Assembly (NCBI RefSeq): GCF_018449775.1
Contig: NZ_JAAVVB010000004.1
Coordinates: forward strand, 62,001 to 126,000
DNA length: 64,000 bases
From: Mucilaginibacter sp. dw_454
Lineage (GTDB): Bacteria; Bacteroidota; Bacteroidia; Sphingobacteriales; Sphingobacteriaceae
Reading direction: 5' to 3'
Shown here: positions 15,343 through 24,231 of the stretch, piece by piece
Layout of the letters: every line of letters starts with the position of its first letter
How positions within the stretch are numbered: the stretch's first letter is position 1
Notes under the pieces: generated by a model
What the model was told of the DNA's origin: nothing
Seen by the model: the letters and a program-made list of their open reading frames with translations, nothing else
The model's database searches: none
Program-made: the position numbers and the translations under genes

Positions 15343-17622
15343 TCAAATAGGTGAAAGAAAATCATTTTTTAAATACTCTTTATATGCGTCTAATCCATTG
15401 CTGAAATAGGAATTAGAATTAAATCTTTTACTCCCGAAATCCTTTATTGTATAATCCACATCTTCTTTATGAATTCTCACATGACCATCGCCGGCAATAA
15501 CTTTTCCTAAAATATGGTACGGATTTTCCTTGAACACTTTTTGAAACTCTGGCAACATATTTGGAGAAATCGTGGTCACTAACTGCCATTCTCCCCAACT
15601 TAAGGCTATATTGACGAGATGATTAATTCCATAATGTTTTGCTGAATCAATAACACGCTGATCCAAGGATTCCAAAATCAGGGAAAAATCAAGATAAAAA
15701 TCAACCCCACTTTGCCCGGCAATTTCATAAAAACAACTGATTAAACCATCAGAACTGTCCATTCCACAGGATGTCAATCGGTTTTCAACGAGTAACAATC
15801 CTTCTTCGACTCTAGGTATCGGGCGATTTATTATTTTGTAAATTTCGTTATCACTAAAATACAACCTATCATTATAGTCTAATATTGCTGACCAGAAAAG
15901 CCCCATTGTGCCTATAACAATTATATAATCTCCATCGTGTGCCTGATTCCTCAACAATAGTTTATGTTTGCTCGTTTCACCGAAAATTGTTCCTGTAGAT
16001 AGAAATCGACTGCCATCTTTCACATTTCCACCAATTATGGGACAGCTAAAGAGTTCCGATATCTCTTTTACACCGGATAAAAATTTCTCAAATTCGATAA
16101 TGTGCATATCCTCGGGCATTTCCACAGATAATTGTATACCTATTGGCGCAGCCCCCATTGATGCCAAATCGCTTAAGTTGATTAATACTGAATACCAGCC
16201 ATAGATTGAGAAATCAAGGTCTCCTAGTAGCCAAGCAACAGGAAGCGGGCAGGGATCAGTAGATGCTATTACTAAATTGCTATCCTCTCTCAAGGAAAAT
16301 GCAGAACAATCATCGCCTTTGTCAATATATATCTGGGGAAACTTGTCATTTTTAAACGCTGGAAAAATATATTTCCTTACTATGCTCGTTTCGCCAATCT
16401 CGTTCAGCTTCTTAGATATTTCCGTATTTGATCCATATTCATTGCACAAAAAAATCAATGAGCTAACTAGGCCTCTTTTATCCACCTCTTCAAAGTTAGA
16501 AACGCCTAATAACCCCGTAGTCATTAGAATAACCGATCTCAAATATTCTGATTGAAATTTGCTTTCAGATATTGGAAGTTTTAATTTTTTGCAGGCGGAC
16601 ATATATTCTTCAAGCGCCAAAGCTCTGATATTTGATATTTGAATATAAAGTTCTTTGATTCTACGGTATTTAAATGGAGGGTTTGGAAGGTGGTTATTTA
16701 AACATTTTTCAAAAGTAAATATTTCATTATCTACCATTAGTGAAGTCAAATATTGAAATTTAATCGAGCACTCCAGAAGAGCATAATCTACAAGAAAATG
16801 CATATCACCTTTAGTCCATTCAAAATCTATGATCCAAGGTTGCTCTACATGGTCTTTTCCGTTTAATAGAATATTTCTTTGATGTAAATCTCCATGTATT
16901 ACCCGTGTTATAAAATCGTTAGTCTCTGATTTTATTTTCGTTATAACATTTACCGGATTATGGAATTTCCGTTCATTGTAAAAAACATATTCCTGATCTT
17001 CATTTTCGCAATTTAGAATAGATAATATTCTTTTTTTTGATCTTTCCCACCTCAAATACCAATCGTATTGAGAATTCCAGTCGGTTGAAATAATTTGATA
17101 ATCATTCATCCACTTTTTCAAATTCACTTTATAAACAGCGGTAATTACTGTTTTTATCTCATTATAAATCTTTTCTTCTGCATCGGGCACTCCCGAATTT
17201 TCCTCAATAAACGCCTGTTGGAAAAGTTCGTGGAGATTTAAAGTGTTGGCCTCTGCAAAAGATTTATATGGATAAGCTATCCCGGCATAAGCGGAATTTT
17301 CGTAAAATTCGATTGCTGTAGGTGCATGATCCAACGTATTATAAACATATTCTTTATAGCTTGCTTCTTCATTAGTCAATTTATCAATTAACTTACTCCC
17401 CCCTTTTCTTCGAGCTATTTTAAAAATTACTTTTTTCTTCTTTGCTCCAGTTGCGGTAGTTAAATAATCGATGATATAAATGCTAACACCAGAATACCCA
17501 ACCCTACTGAGTTTGTTATATGTAATCTCATTGATTGCTCCTAATTTACTTTTGAATTTTTTATTTAAAAATTCTTCGACAAATAGAAGATCATCATTGT
17601 CTACAGGTATAATTACTCCCAT
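15343..17622 (-). CDS. APH-like kinase fused to a ThiL/AIR-synthase-like domain (cargo operon, gene 2)
   Basis: 759 residues, two enzymes in one chain. Residues about 40-350 are an aminoglycoside-phosphotransferase/choline-kinase-like domain with the catalytic loop HGDLHQRN (243-250) and metal motif IDFEW (265-269). Residues about 411-715 are a ThiL/AIR-synthase-related domain: GDDCS (436-440), NLSDLASMGAAPIG (482-495), IIGGN (529-533, Asn where ThiL has GGD), GDYIIVIGTMG (564-574) and DSSDGL (622-627). Both sites look active apart from the Asn change. I know no characterised protein with this fusion. It follows the stand-alone ThiL-like gene by 5 bp. Base composition is clearly more AT-rich than the tra genes. 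Confidence 0.75.
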   Translation of the reverse strand: MGVIIPVDNDDLLFVEEFLNKKFKSKLGAINEITYNKLSRVGYSGVSIYIIDYLTTATGAKKKKVIFKIARRKGGSKLIDKLTNEEASYKEYVYNTLDHAPTAIEFYENSAYAGIAYPYKSFAEANTLNLHELFQQAFIEENSGVPDAEEKIYNEIKTVITAVYKVNLKKWMNDYQIISTDWNSQYDWYLRWERSKKRILSILNCENEDQEYVFYNERKFHNPVNVITKIKSETNDFITRVIHGDLHQRNILLNGKDHVEQPWIIDFEWTKGDMHFLVDYALLECSIKFQYLTSLMVDNEIFTFEKCLNNHLPNPPFKYRRIKELYIQISNIRALALEEYMSACKKLKLPISESKFQSEYLRSVILMTTGLLGVSNFEEVDKRGLVSSLIFLCNEYGSNTEISKKLNEIGETSIVRKYIFPAFKNDKFPQIYIDKGDDCSAFSLREDSNLVIASTDPCPLPVAWLLGDLDFSIYGWYSVLINLSDLASMGAAPIGIQLSVEMPEDMHIIEFEKFLSGVKEISELFSCPIIGGNVKDGSRFLSTGTIFGETSKHKLLLRNQAHDGDYIIVIGTMGLFWSAILDYNDRLYFSDNEIYKIINRPIPRVEEGLLLVENRLTSCGMDSSDGLISCFYEIAGQSGVDFYLDFSLILESLDQRVIDSAKHYGINHLVNIALSWGEWQLVTTISPNMLPEFQKVFKENPYHILGKVIAGDGHVRIHKEDVDYTIKDFGSKRFNSNSYFSNGLDAYKEYLKNDFLSPI

Positions 17623-17627
17623 AAAGG

Positions 17628-18680
17628 TTATGTTTTGATAATGTCTTTAATAATTTCCTGAATAGGTCTTTGATCAAATTTGACTCCAGGTAATGGACAG
17701 GAAGTTCCATATCGATCAATCATTATATTTTCACCCAAATTATTTACCTCTCCGATAACTATTAGTTTCGAGCCTATTTCACTAAATAGTCTCTCACATA
17801 ATTCTTTATTTTCTTTGGCTATAGTAAATGTCAACTCGAAGTCAACGGATGCACTTATCGCTATTGTTACCGGATTGATATTTAGAAATTCGGCAAGCCT
17901 TCTTGTTGCCGATTCGATGGGAATATTATTTTCGAATATAGTGAAGTATTTGCCACTTGCTTTGGAAAGCTGATCAATTGTCCCTTTCAGTCCATCGGAT
18001 ACATCCTGACAGGCGTTACCGATACTATTATCTGCCAATATCAGCCCTTCCTTAATTCTAGGTTCCGGACGCTTCCAGGATTGAAGAATAATCTCCTCTT
18101 CTTCTTTAGTCAACGTTAGTCCTAGTTGCCGAATTTCTTTGAAGTAAAGTAAAGCAGTAATAGGTTTACCAACAGTTCCGGTTAAACATAACAAATCACC
18201 ATCTCTCACATTTTTTCGCAACAATGCTTTTGCAGTATCTACAATACCCATAGCAGTGGCTGCAAAAACATCTGCTTTATAACTCCCTATGTCTCCTCCA
18301 ATAATCTGCACATCAAATCTATCGGCCGAGTCTTTCATTCCCTGAAAGACGGCCCTAAAATCTTCATCGTCCATGTCGGCATATCGCACTATCGTAGTTA
18401 GTCCAATAGGCTTTGCACCAACGGAGGCCAGATCACTTAAATTTGCGGAGATAAGATAGTAGCCAACGTCATAGTAATTCATATGACCTAAATGGAAGAG
18501 TGTAAAACCCGAACCCCGAACAAAATCACTAGAAACAGCCATTGATCGCTCTGAGTCGATTTTAATTAGTGCACAATCGTCCATGCTTTCAACACCTACA
18601 GGTAATAATTGAGATTTAGGGTAAGAGATAATTTGACCTATTATTTTAAATAAAGCTTCTTCGTTAGAAATGGATTTCAT
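17628..18680 (-). CDS. ThiL/AIR-synthase-related protein (cargo operon, gene 1)
   Basis: 350 residues matching thiamine-monophosphate-kinase/AIR-synthase architecture: MDDCA with Asp34-Asp35, SSDFVRGSGF, NLSDLASVGAKPIG (80-93), IIGGD (126-130), GDLLCLTGTVG (161-171) and DVSDGL (226-231). The ATP-binding and metal-binding acids are all present. True thiL is usually found singly with thiamine or NusB-type neighbours; here it heads a five-gene operon beside a second ThiL-like domain, so the substrate is probably not thiamine phosphate. A heterodimer with the fusion protein is possible, since this superfamily works as dimers. Confidence 0.75.
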   Translation of the reverse strand: MKSISNEEALFKIIGQIISYPKSQLLPVGVESMDDCALIKIDSERSMAVSSDFVRGSGFTLFHLGHMNYYDVGYYLISANLSDLASVGAKPIGLTTIVRYADMDDEDFRAVFQGMKDSADRFDVQIIGGDIGSYKADVFAATAMGIVDTAKALLRKNVRDGDLLCLTGTVGKPITALLYFKEIRQLGLTLTKEEEEIILQSWKRPEPRIKEGLILADNSIGNACQDVSDGLKGTIDQLSKASGKYFTIFENNIPIESATRRLAEFLNINPVTIAISASVDFELTFTIAKENKELCERLFSEIGSKLIVIGEVNNLGENIMIDRYGTSCPLPGVKFDQRPIQEIIKDIIKT

Positions 18681-18767
18681 GTGATGTAAACTTAATCAAT
18701 TATATACATTTTTCTAAATGAGTAAATTAATAATAAAAAAAATTCCCGCCATATAAAAAGGTGTTTG

Positions 18768-19015
18768 TCACGCAACATCGTATGTCACTATTCTCTTGAT
18801 AAGTGAGTATGCTAACTCGGGAGTGTCATAAATCCTTTCCATTTCACCATCTAAAATGGCGACAAATTCTGTTTTGACACACAGATAATTCTCATCAAGT
18901 TCCGACTACGTAATTTCCCTGATCTTTGGCATTGTCACATAAGAATTTTCTACCGCTTTTAATGCCTCTTAATCGTTAATGATCTCGCAATGAAAGGCTT
19001 TTAAATCGATCTTTT
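18768..19015 (-). pseudogene. Decayed open frame between the cargo operon and integrase
   Basis: Reading the minus strand from about 19015, one frame gives KIDLKAFHCEIIND, stop, EALKAVENSYVTMPKIREIT, stop, SELDENYLCVKTEFVAILD and on to LAYSLIKRIVTYDVA and a final stop at 18768. Two in-frame stops in otherwise protein-like sequence suggest a dead gene of unknown family. The rest of the 520-bp gap (18681-19203) shows only the GGAGGTTACT copy at 19094. Confidence 0.35.
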
Positions 19016-19093
19016 CGCTTAGATCGTGAGTAACACCACTTACAAATTTCCCGGAAGATAGCAAAGCTATCCTTTGATGGAGGTATGGCTATA

Positions 19094-19103
19094 GGAGGTT
19101 ACT
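19094..19103. repeat. Third GGAGGTTACT copy
   Basis: Identical to the two copies at 13551-13571, followed by GGAAATTACG, which may be a degenerate fourth copy. It lies 100 bp from the 3' end of the integrase gene. Copies on both sides of the 5-kb cargo operon suggest either integrase arm sites or a duplication linked to cargo insertion. Confidence 0.4.
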
Positions 19104-19203
19104 GGAAATTACGCCTCGGTGGCCACTCAGTCGTTTATTAAACCGTCAAACACCCTCGAATCGGCATAAATACTTATAAATACAAATATCAAAGGTTTGG
19201 AAA

Positions 19204-20547
19204 TCACAGCTTTTTTCCCTTGCTTTTTCCTTTGTTTTTTTTGGATGGTAATTTCAAAAGCGCCCGGTTTACTTCATCGGCCACCGGCTTGTCGTCCAGA
19301 TCGTCCAGATATACATTGGTCTGCTGTTCGATTTCATGACCCAGTGCTTCTTTAATAATCGAGATATCGACACCGTTGTTTCTTAGATGCGTGGCAAATC
19401 CATGCCTTAACGAATAGCTGGTGAATTTTCTTTGCCATCCAACTGCTTCCGCCATTTCCTTGAGATCCTCATTAAAATCCTGTAACGCTGATTCTACGCG
19501 TTGGTCTATCTTTCTGGGCGTATTGTGGATAGCAAAAAGAAAAGGGAAAACATACCCCGCATCGCTTTTTACGGGGTATTCTTTCAGGAAGTAATTAACG
19601 ACTTCCATAGCCTGCGGATGCAATATATAATCGTATTCCCGATGGTTTTTTGAACGGGTATAATGGATAGTTCCGTTGCCAATGTCTTCCTTCTTCAGCT
19701 TGCACAGGTCGCCGAAGTTAATACCCCTGGCATAATAGGTAAACTGAAGAAGCTGATGGGAACGGAATTTACGGGTGTGAGGTTCAAAATCCAGCTCCAG
19801 TATCTTTTCCAGATAATCTTCTTTAATAGAACGCTTTTTGGTTCTTATCCGTTTGTACGGCTGGTATTTGATAAAATTGGAAGGATGATGTTTATCCCGC
19901 GTGCAGTAGCCGTCTTTGATAGCCATGTTCCATATCCGGTAGTAGGTTCTTAGATACAGGCTCTTTGTCGATTCGGTAGTGCCATCTGATATGAGCCATT
20001 CATATCTTTGGTGATCTTCTTTAGTGAAGCTGAGAAAAGATTTGTCCTTTTCTTTTTCGCGCTCTTCTTTGGAGATGAATTTACCGTTATTTAAAATCTT
20101 GCTCACTTTCGATCTCGTGCTATCGAATACATCCGCATAACCCGGATTGCCGGCCTCTTCCAGTCCGTTGATCACTTTATCAAAGTATTCCAGTATTTTT
20201 AACTGGCCGCGCTGCGTTAAAGGTACGTTCTCGCTGTGCGTTACTTTACGTTTGATGTCAAGGCAGTTCGGGTAATGTCCGGCTTTTTCAGCCACTTTCA
20301 GCTCAAATTGTATATCCTCCAGGTACTTGTTAATCTTGGCTGTTAACTCCCTGTAGTAGGGATGCGACGGATGAGGCAGCCTCAGCGTTTCATTCCAATT
20401 TTCAGGAGTTGAACTGTACCCAAGCGGTACGAATTCCTTTTCCTTCAATTGGGAAAGGCGTATTCGAACTTCGTATTCGCCTTCCTTAAATCGCAGTCCT
20501 GTTTTCTTTACAACGCGATATGTAAAAAGCATTGGGGTTACTTCCAT
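19204..20547 (-). CDS. Tyrosine recombinase / integrase
   Basis: 447 residues: N-terminal arm-binding region (1-100), SAM-like core-binding domain (about 110-230) and catalytic domain with Arg274 (YYARGINFGDL), Lys300, Arg381 (SLRHGFATHL), His404 (LGHE) and Tyr413 (TNVYLDDL). The first His of the HxxR box is replaced by Tyr (TSYSLRHG), as in many Bacteroidota integrases. It ends in a basic Gly/Lys tail (GKSKGKKL) like several neighbours. It faces away from the excisionase-like gene's start and lies 5.8 kb from the att-like end, an unusually large gap filled by the cargo operon. Confidence 0.92.
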   Translation of the reverse strand: MEVTPMLFTYRVVKKTGLRFKEGEYEVRIRLSQLKEKEFVPLGYSSTPENWNETLRLPHPSHPYYRELTAKINKYLEDIQFELKVAEKAGHYPNCLDIKRKVTHSENVPLTQRGQLKILEYFDKVINGLEEAGNPGYADVFDSTRSKVSKILNNGKFISKEEREKEKDKSFLSFTKEDHQRYEWLISDGTTESTKSLYLRTYYRIWNMAIKDGYCTRDKHHPSNFIKYQPYKRIRTKKRSIKEDYLEKILELDFEPHTRKFRSHQLLQFTYYARGINFGDLCKLKKEDIGNGTIHYTRSKNHREYDYILHPQAMEVVNYFLKEYPVKSDAGYVFPFLFAIHNTPRKIDQRVESALQDFNEDLKEMAEAVGWQRKFTSYSLRHGFATHLRNNGVDISIIKEALGHEIEQQTNVYLDDLDDKPVADEVNRALLKLPSKKNKGKSKGKKL

Positions 20548-20578
20548 GATCGGTATTCGTTGTGAACTCGCGCTTCAC

Positions 20579-20830
20579 TTATAGTTGGTTTAAGGCATTT
20601 TCTATTTCTTCGATGTTATAATAGCAGACTCCTCCAAGTTTGCGATATGGAATAATGCCTTTGTTCCTGAGCGTCTGCAAGGTGACTTCCGACATATCGA
20701 GCAATTCCATAACTTCGTGCGTTTTCAGCCATTTTTTTGGCTTATTTGTTCCTATAAGTTTTTCGATGTCTCTCAGCATTTTCAGACGGAAATCTTCAAG
20801 GTCCGCCACCGTCAGTATTTCTATTCCCAT
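20579..20830 (-). CDS. Excisionase-like MerR-type HTH protein
   Basis: 83 residues from ATG at 20830, chosen because it follows the methyltransferase stop by 4 bp and gives a normal-sized protein; the longer frame only overlaps the methyltransferase. WLKTHEVMELLDMSEVTLQ and LRNKGIIPYRKLGGVCYYN are the helix-turn-helix and wing of the HTH_17 family used as recombination directionality factors. It sits directly upstream of the integrase, with which it probably acts at the att sites. Confidence 0.82.
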   Translation of the reverse strand: MGIEILTVADLEDFRLKMLRDIEKLIGTNKPKKWLKTHEVMELLDMSEVTLQTLRNKGIIPYRKLGGVCYYNIEEIENALNQL

Positions 20831-20834
20831 GATG

Positions 20835-21773
20835 TTAAAGTTTAATTGATGAACTGATTCGTTCTTCCGCCAGCTGTATATAGCCAGGGTTGATCTCAAA
20901 TCCGATATATTGCCGGTTGAGCCTGGTGGCAGCCAATGCCGTCGTTCCGGCGCCCATAAAAGGATCGAGAACAATGTCACCTTCACGGCTTCCAGCTTTG
21001 AGGCATAGTTCGGGTAGCTCAGGCGGGAAAGCTGCAGAATGAGCGCCTTTAAACGGTACGGTAATGATGCTCCAGACCGATCTGCGGTTGGCGGTATCGT
21101 AAGGTCCTCGTTCTTTGCGGAAGCAGTTGACCAGCTTATTTTCCGGTGCTTTCCTGGCCATGCGGGAGGTTCTGTCTGCAATTGTTTTTCCTTTCGCCGG
21201 AGTTTTAATAGCGGTGTGATCGAAGTAATACTTTGGGCTTTTGGAGAACAGGAAAACATATTCGTGTGCTTTTGTGCAGCGATCGGTCACGCTTTCGGGC
21301 ATATGGTTCGGTTTATGCCAGATGATGTCCTGCCGGAGATACCAGCCTTGTTTCCGCAAAGCAAAGGCGACCATCCAGGGCAGGCCGATCAGGTCTTTGT
21401 TCTTGATCTCGGCATGTTTGCCGGTGGTGGGCTGGCCAAACCGCGCGATGTTTTTAGATGATTTGCCAAACTCCCGGTGTTTGGCCTGGTACGCCGAGTT
21501 TTTACCTGCCTTGCCGGAGCCCCAATAGGCATCCCCGAGGTTTAGCCAAAGGGTGCCCTCGGGTTTTAAGACCCGCTTGACCTCGCTAAATATTTCTGTT
21601 AACGCTTTTATGTATTCTTCCGGAGTATCTTCGGAGCCCAGTTGTCCGGCAACGCCGTAGTCGCGCAGCCGCCAGTAAGGCGGGCTGGTGATACAGCATT
21701 GCACAAAGTCATCCGGCAGGGATCTTAACCCCGTCAAACAGTCCGAATGGTATATTTGGTTTACTGCAATCAT
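20835..21773 (-). CDS. DNA methyltransferase, probably N4-cytosine type
   Basis: 312 residues. Catalytic motif TSPPYW at about 29-34 with the LRDYG extension, and the AdoMet motif DPFMGAGTTALAA with FEINPGYIQLAEERI near the C-terminus: the motif order IV...I of a beta-class enzyme. The S-P-P-Y form favours N4-cytosine methylation, though N6-adenine is possible. The middle contains a target-recognition region (LPWMVAFALRKQGWYLRQDIIW, WHKPNHMPESV). No restriction enzyme is adjacent, so it probably protects the element during transfer. Confidence 0.85.
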   Translation of the reverse strand: MIAVNQIYHSDCLTGLRSLPDDFVQCCITSPPYWRLRDYGVAGQLGSEDTPEEYIKALTEIFSEVKRVLKPEGTLWLNLGDAYWGSGKAGKNSAYQAKHREFGKSSKNIARFGQPTTGKHAEIKNKDLIGLPWMVAFALRKQGWYLRQDIIWHKPNHMPESVTDRCTKAHEYVFLFSKSPKYYFDHTAIKTPAKGKTIADRTSRMARKAPENKLVNCFRKERGPYDTANRRSVWSIITVPFKGAHSAAFPPELPELCLKAGSREGDIVLDPFMGAGTTALAATRLNRQYIGFEINPGYIQLAEERISSSIKL

Positions 21774-21812
21774 TCTCTCTCACTTTAATCTTTGCTCCAT
21801 TGCAGCGGCAGA

Positions 21813-22400
21813 TCACCGCAATCCTTTGCCGCGTCTTTTTATTTGTGTTTTTTTCTTCGGCAGACTATGATGATAGCCTTTCGATATGATGGACGCGACC
21901 TGTCTGTACGCTTCCTTCTTCGCTTTATCTTTCTCGTTCATTACATGGTTCCGGATGATCTCGCGGCAAAACTTCCCGATAAACGCATCATCTTCGATCC
22001 GGAATTTATTGCCATCGGCAGGATCGCGTAACAGCAGGGCGAGGATCAGTTTACCATCCTGCTCACGGTGTACCAGTTTCTGCTGCACGATCTCGACCGT
22101 TTTCAAACTCCCGTCACCGGCGCCATTGTAGATGCCGGGGTCAATTTTTACCGGCAATCCCCTGTTATAATCAGAGCGGCCAATATCTCCGAGAGGCAGT
22201 TTGTCTTCGTCCGGAAAGGGGAAGCGGAAACAAAAGCCCGAATCCGGCCGTGCATATTCTGCCGGTGCTGAGCTACCGTCCAGTTTGGACAGCAGCCCTG
22301 CTGCTAAGGCCCTGGAATATTTTTCGTAGGTTACATAGTAGAGATTATCCATCGTGCCGACTTTGATCTCGTTACCTTTATAATTCACATATTCTCCCAT
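21813..22400 (-). CDS. Conjugative-element protein of unknown function
   Basis: 195 residues, soluble, no family recognised. The C-terminus is strongly basic (KKKTQIKRRGKGLR), similar to the tails of several neighbours. It lies between the two methyltransferase genes, 4 bp from the DNA adenine methylase stop-to-start, in one operon. A part in DNA modification or in element transfer is possible but not shown. Confidence 0.5.
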   Translation of the reverse strand: MGEYVNYKGNEIKVGTMDNLYYVTYEKYSRALAAGLLSKLDGSSAPAEYARPDSGFCFRFPFPDEDKLPLGDIGRSDYNRGLPVKIDPGIYNGAGDGSLKTVEIVQQKLVHREQDGKLILALLLRDPADGNKFRIEDDAFIGKFCREIIRNHVMNEKDKAKKEAYRQVASIISKGYHHSLPKKKTQIKRRGKGLR

Positions 22401-22404
22401 AGTG

Positions 22405-23217
22405 TTAAATAGGTTTGTCCAAGGGATAGTTGGCAGTCAATACTTCCGTCTTCTTTTTGGGGTTACCGCCTTTGGCGTTGACCGTTACAAACAACTCTCT
22501 TTTTATCGAATGCCAGCCATTTTCCTTGATGTACCGGTCGAGTATATCAGTTGGATAGGACGACAAGAGGAATTTGCCTTTTATGCCCGCTAAGAGGCGC
22601 AACAGCGCCTCGTAATCGGCATCCGTGTAGCCTTTGTAATGACCGCAGTTGGAGCCGATATAGGGCGGATCGCAGTAAAAAAATGCGCCTTCGTGATCCC
22701 GGCTTTGGATGATATATAAGGCGTCGGCATGCTCGATCTGCACCATTTCCAAACGCCTGGTATATTCCTCCGTAAAATTGTTCCGCTTGTTGGCGATGCG
22801 CTTGGAGGTGGTGTTGTCGGTCTTGTCAAAACCGAAGGGGCCGTCCATCTTGGCCGAGAAAGCCTGCGCGCAGATCACCCAGACGGCCCAAGCCCGTCTG
22901 ACCTCATCGAACAGGTCGGGGTTGTTATAAATGACCTCAGCCTGCCGGAAGGAGTTCCGGCAGTGCAGGGTTCGCTGAATCATCTTTTGCAGCGGCGCGA
23001 ACTGATCCCGGGTGACCAGGTAGAAATTCATGAGCTCGCCGTTGGTGTCATTGATCACTTCCGTTTTTGACGGCGGCTTGTGAAAGAATATGGCGCCGCC
23101 GCCCGTAAATGGCTCGGCATAAAGGATGTGCTCGGGAATCAGCGAGATGATTAAAGGCGCTAGGTTTTGCTTTCCGCCGTAATAGGTTAATGGCGGTTTC
23201 ATTTTCTTTTGTTCCAT
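22405..23217 (-). CDS. D12-class DNA adenine methylase (Dam-like)
   Basis: 270 residues. N-terminal AdoMet motif YYGGKQNLAPLI and AEPFTGGGAIFF, then the helical D12 target domain, and the catalytic DPPY in YCDPPYIGSN at about 178-186: the alpha-class order of Dam/DpnM enzymes. Translation may start at Met6 (MKPPLTYYGGK). Stand-alone; no cognate nuclease nearby. Together with the neighbouring methyltransferase it gives the element two independent methylation marks. Confidence 0.9.
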   Translation of the reverse strand: MEQKKMKPPLTYYGGKQNLAPLIISLIPEHILYAEPFTGGGAIFFHKPPSKTEVINDTNGELMNFYLVTRDQFAPLQKMIQRTLHCRNSFRQAEVIYNNPDLFDEVRRAWAVWVICAQAFSAKMDGPFGFDKTDNTTSKRIANKRNNFTEEYTRRLEMVQIEHADALYIIQSRDHEGAFFYCDPPYIGSNCGHYKGYTDADYEALLRLLAGIKGKFLLSSYPTDILDRYIKENGWHSIKRELFVTVNAKGGNPKKKTEVLTANYPLDKPI

Positions 23218-23253
23218 ACTTCACGTTATCTTGTTCACGAAAATGAGAGGCGG

Positions 23254-24231
23254 TCAGATCGACCGGCCTTTATTTTTGCCCGGCTTTCGCCTTGGGCCGG
23301 TTATTTTGGGTAGCAGTTTAACCTGCCGGGGTTGGTTTGGTAAAAACTCGTTCAGTTCAATCTTCTCCAGTTTACTGTTATATAGCGCCAGCGATTGTTC
23401 ACGCGGATTGGCTTCTATAAAGGCAGACACCAGCAGGTTGTCTTTGAGGAGGCTGACCGGGGAACGTTCTCCCCGGATCAGGTCGTAGATCAGTTGCGGC
23501 CCGGTGCGGTCCAGTTGCATTTCCGTTATTGGCAATTGCTTCAGCAGCTTCATAAAATCATAGTCAGGCAACTTTATAAGCTTTCCATTGTCAATTGCCT
23601 TCCAATGGGTATAAAGATTCGTAGGCTCATTCTCCTTCTGATAGAATTTCAGCACACCTCTGCCGGATAGCAGGTTATAAGCCTCTCTGGCAGAGATATC
23701 TGAAAAGTCGCCTTTGAGATCGAAGTGCCGCGTTTTTTCATAATCGGGCGCATAGGTTGTCACCTGCAAATGCTTTTCGATGGGCGTATTCAGCCAGTAA
23801 CGCAGTTTCAATCGCCTGGCAATATCTTTAGCCTGATGACTATGGTTCAGCGACAGCTCGAAAACATCGTCGAAGATTTTGCTGACCTTCGAATCACCTG
23901 CCATGACCTGCTGAACGTAATTTTGCCAGTCAGTGCCCTTCATCCGTTTTTCCAGCTCCGATGTATCGATCTCACCGAATTTCCCATGCGGTATGGGATG
24001 TGTTTTTAACAACATCGCCTGGTAGGATTCCGGGAATAGCTCTCCGGTTTCTTCCCGTCGTTTAATGGTCAGCTGATAGTTCATCAGGTCATCGCCGATC
24101 CTTTCCTGCTGCCGGAGAAGAATAATATCAGTATCTCCAAAACTTTCCAGGTAACTATACAGATCAGGCCGGTGAAAGCCTAACTCAACCAAGCTGGCCA
24201 TCAGCCTGTCGAGATTTTCGGCTTCGTTCAT
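23254..24231 (-). CDS. DUF3945-like conjugative-element protein with basic tail
   Basis: 325 residues, soluble. A segment IGDDLMNYQLTIKRREETGE and a later ISAREAYNLLSGRGVLKFYQ segment line up with IGEDDVNYKLHFRRDDER and ITAMEAYRLLTHGELVAV of the protein at 24802-25596, so the two are distant paralogues of the type often labelled DUF3945/DUF4099. The last residues are KPGKNKGRSI, a tail shared with two further neighbours. Biochemical role unknown. Overlaps the next upstream gene by 4 bp. Confidence 0.55.
   Translation of the reverse strand: MNEAENLDRLMASLVELGFHRPDLYSYLESFGDTDIILLRQQERIGDDLMNYQLTIKRREETGELFPESYQAMLLKTHPIPHGKFGEIDTSELEKRMKGTDWQNYVQQVMAGDSKVSKIFDDVFELSLNHSHQAKDIARRLKLRYWLNTPIEKHLQVTTYAPDYEKTRHFDLKGDFSDISAREAYNLLSGRGVLKFYQKENEPTNLYTHWKAIDNGKLIKLPDYDFMKLLKQLPITEMQLDRTGPQLIYDLIRGERSPVSLLKDNLLVSAFIEANPREQSLALYNSKLEKIELNEFLPNQPRQVKLLPKITGPRRKPGKNKGRSI

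Noticed and set aside
17628-18680. Thiamine-monophosphate kinase (thiL) as specific function
   Set aside because: The fold matches, but the operon context and second ThiL-like domain argue against a plain thiamine role.
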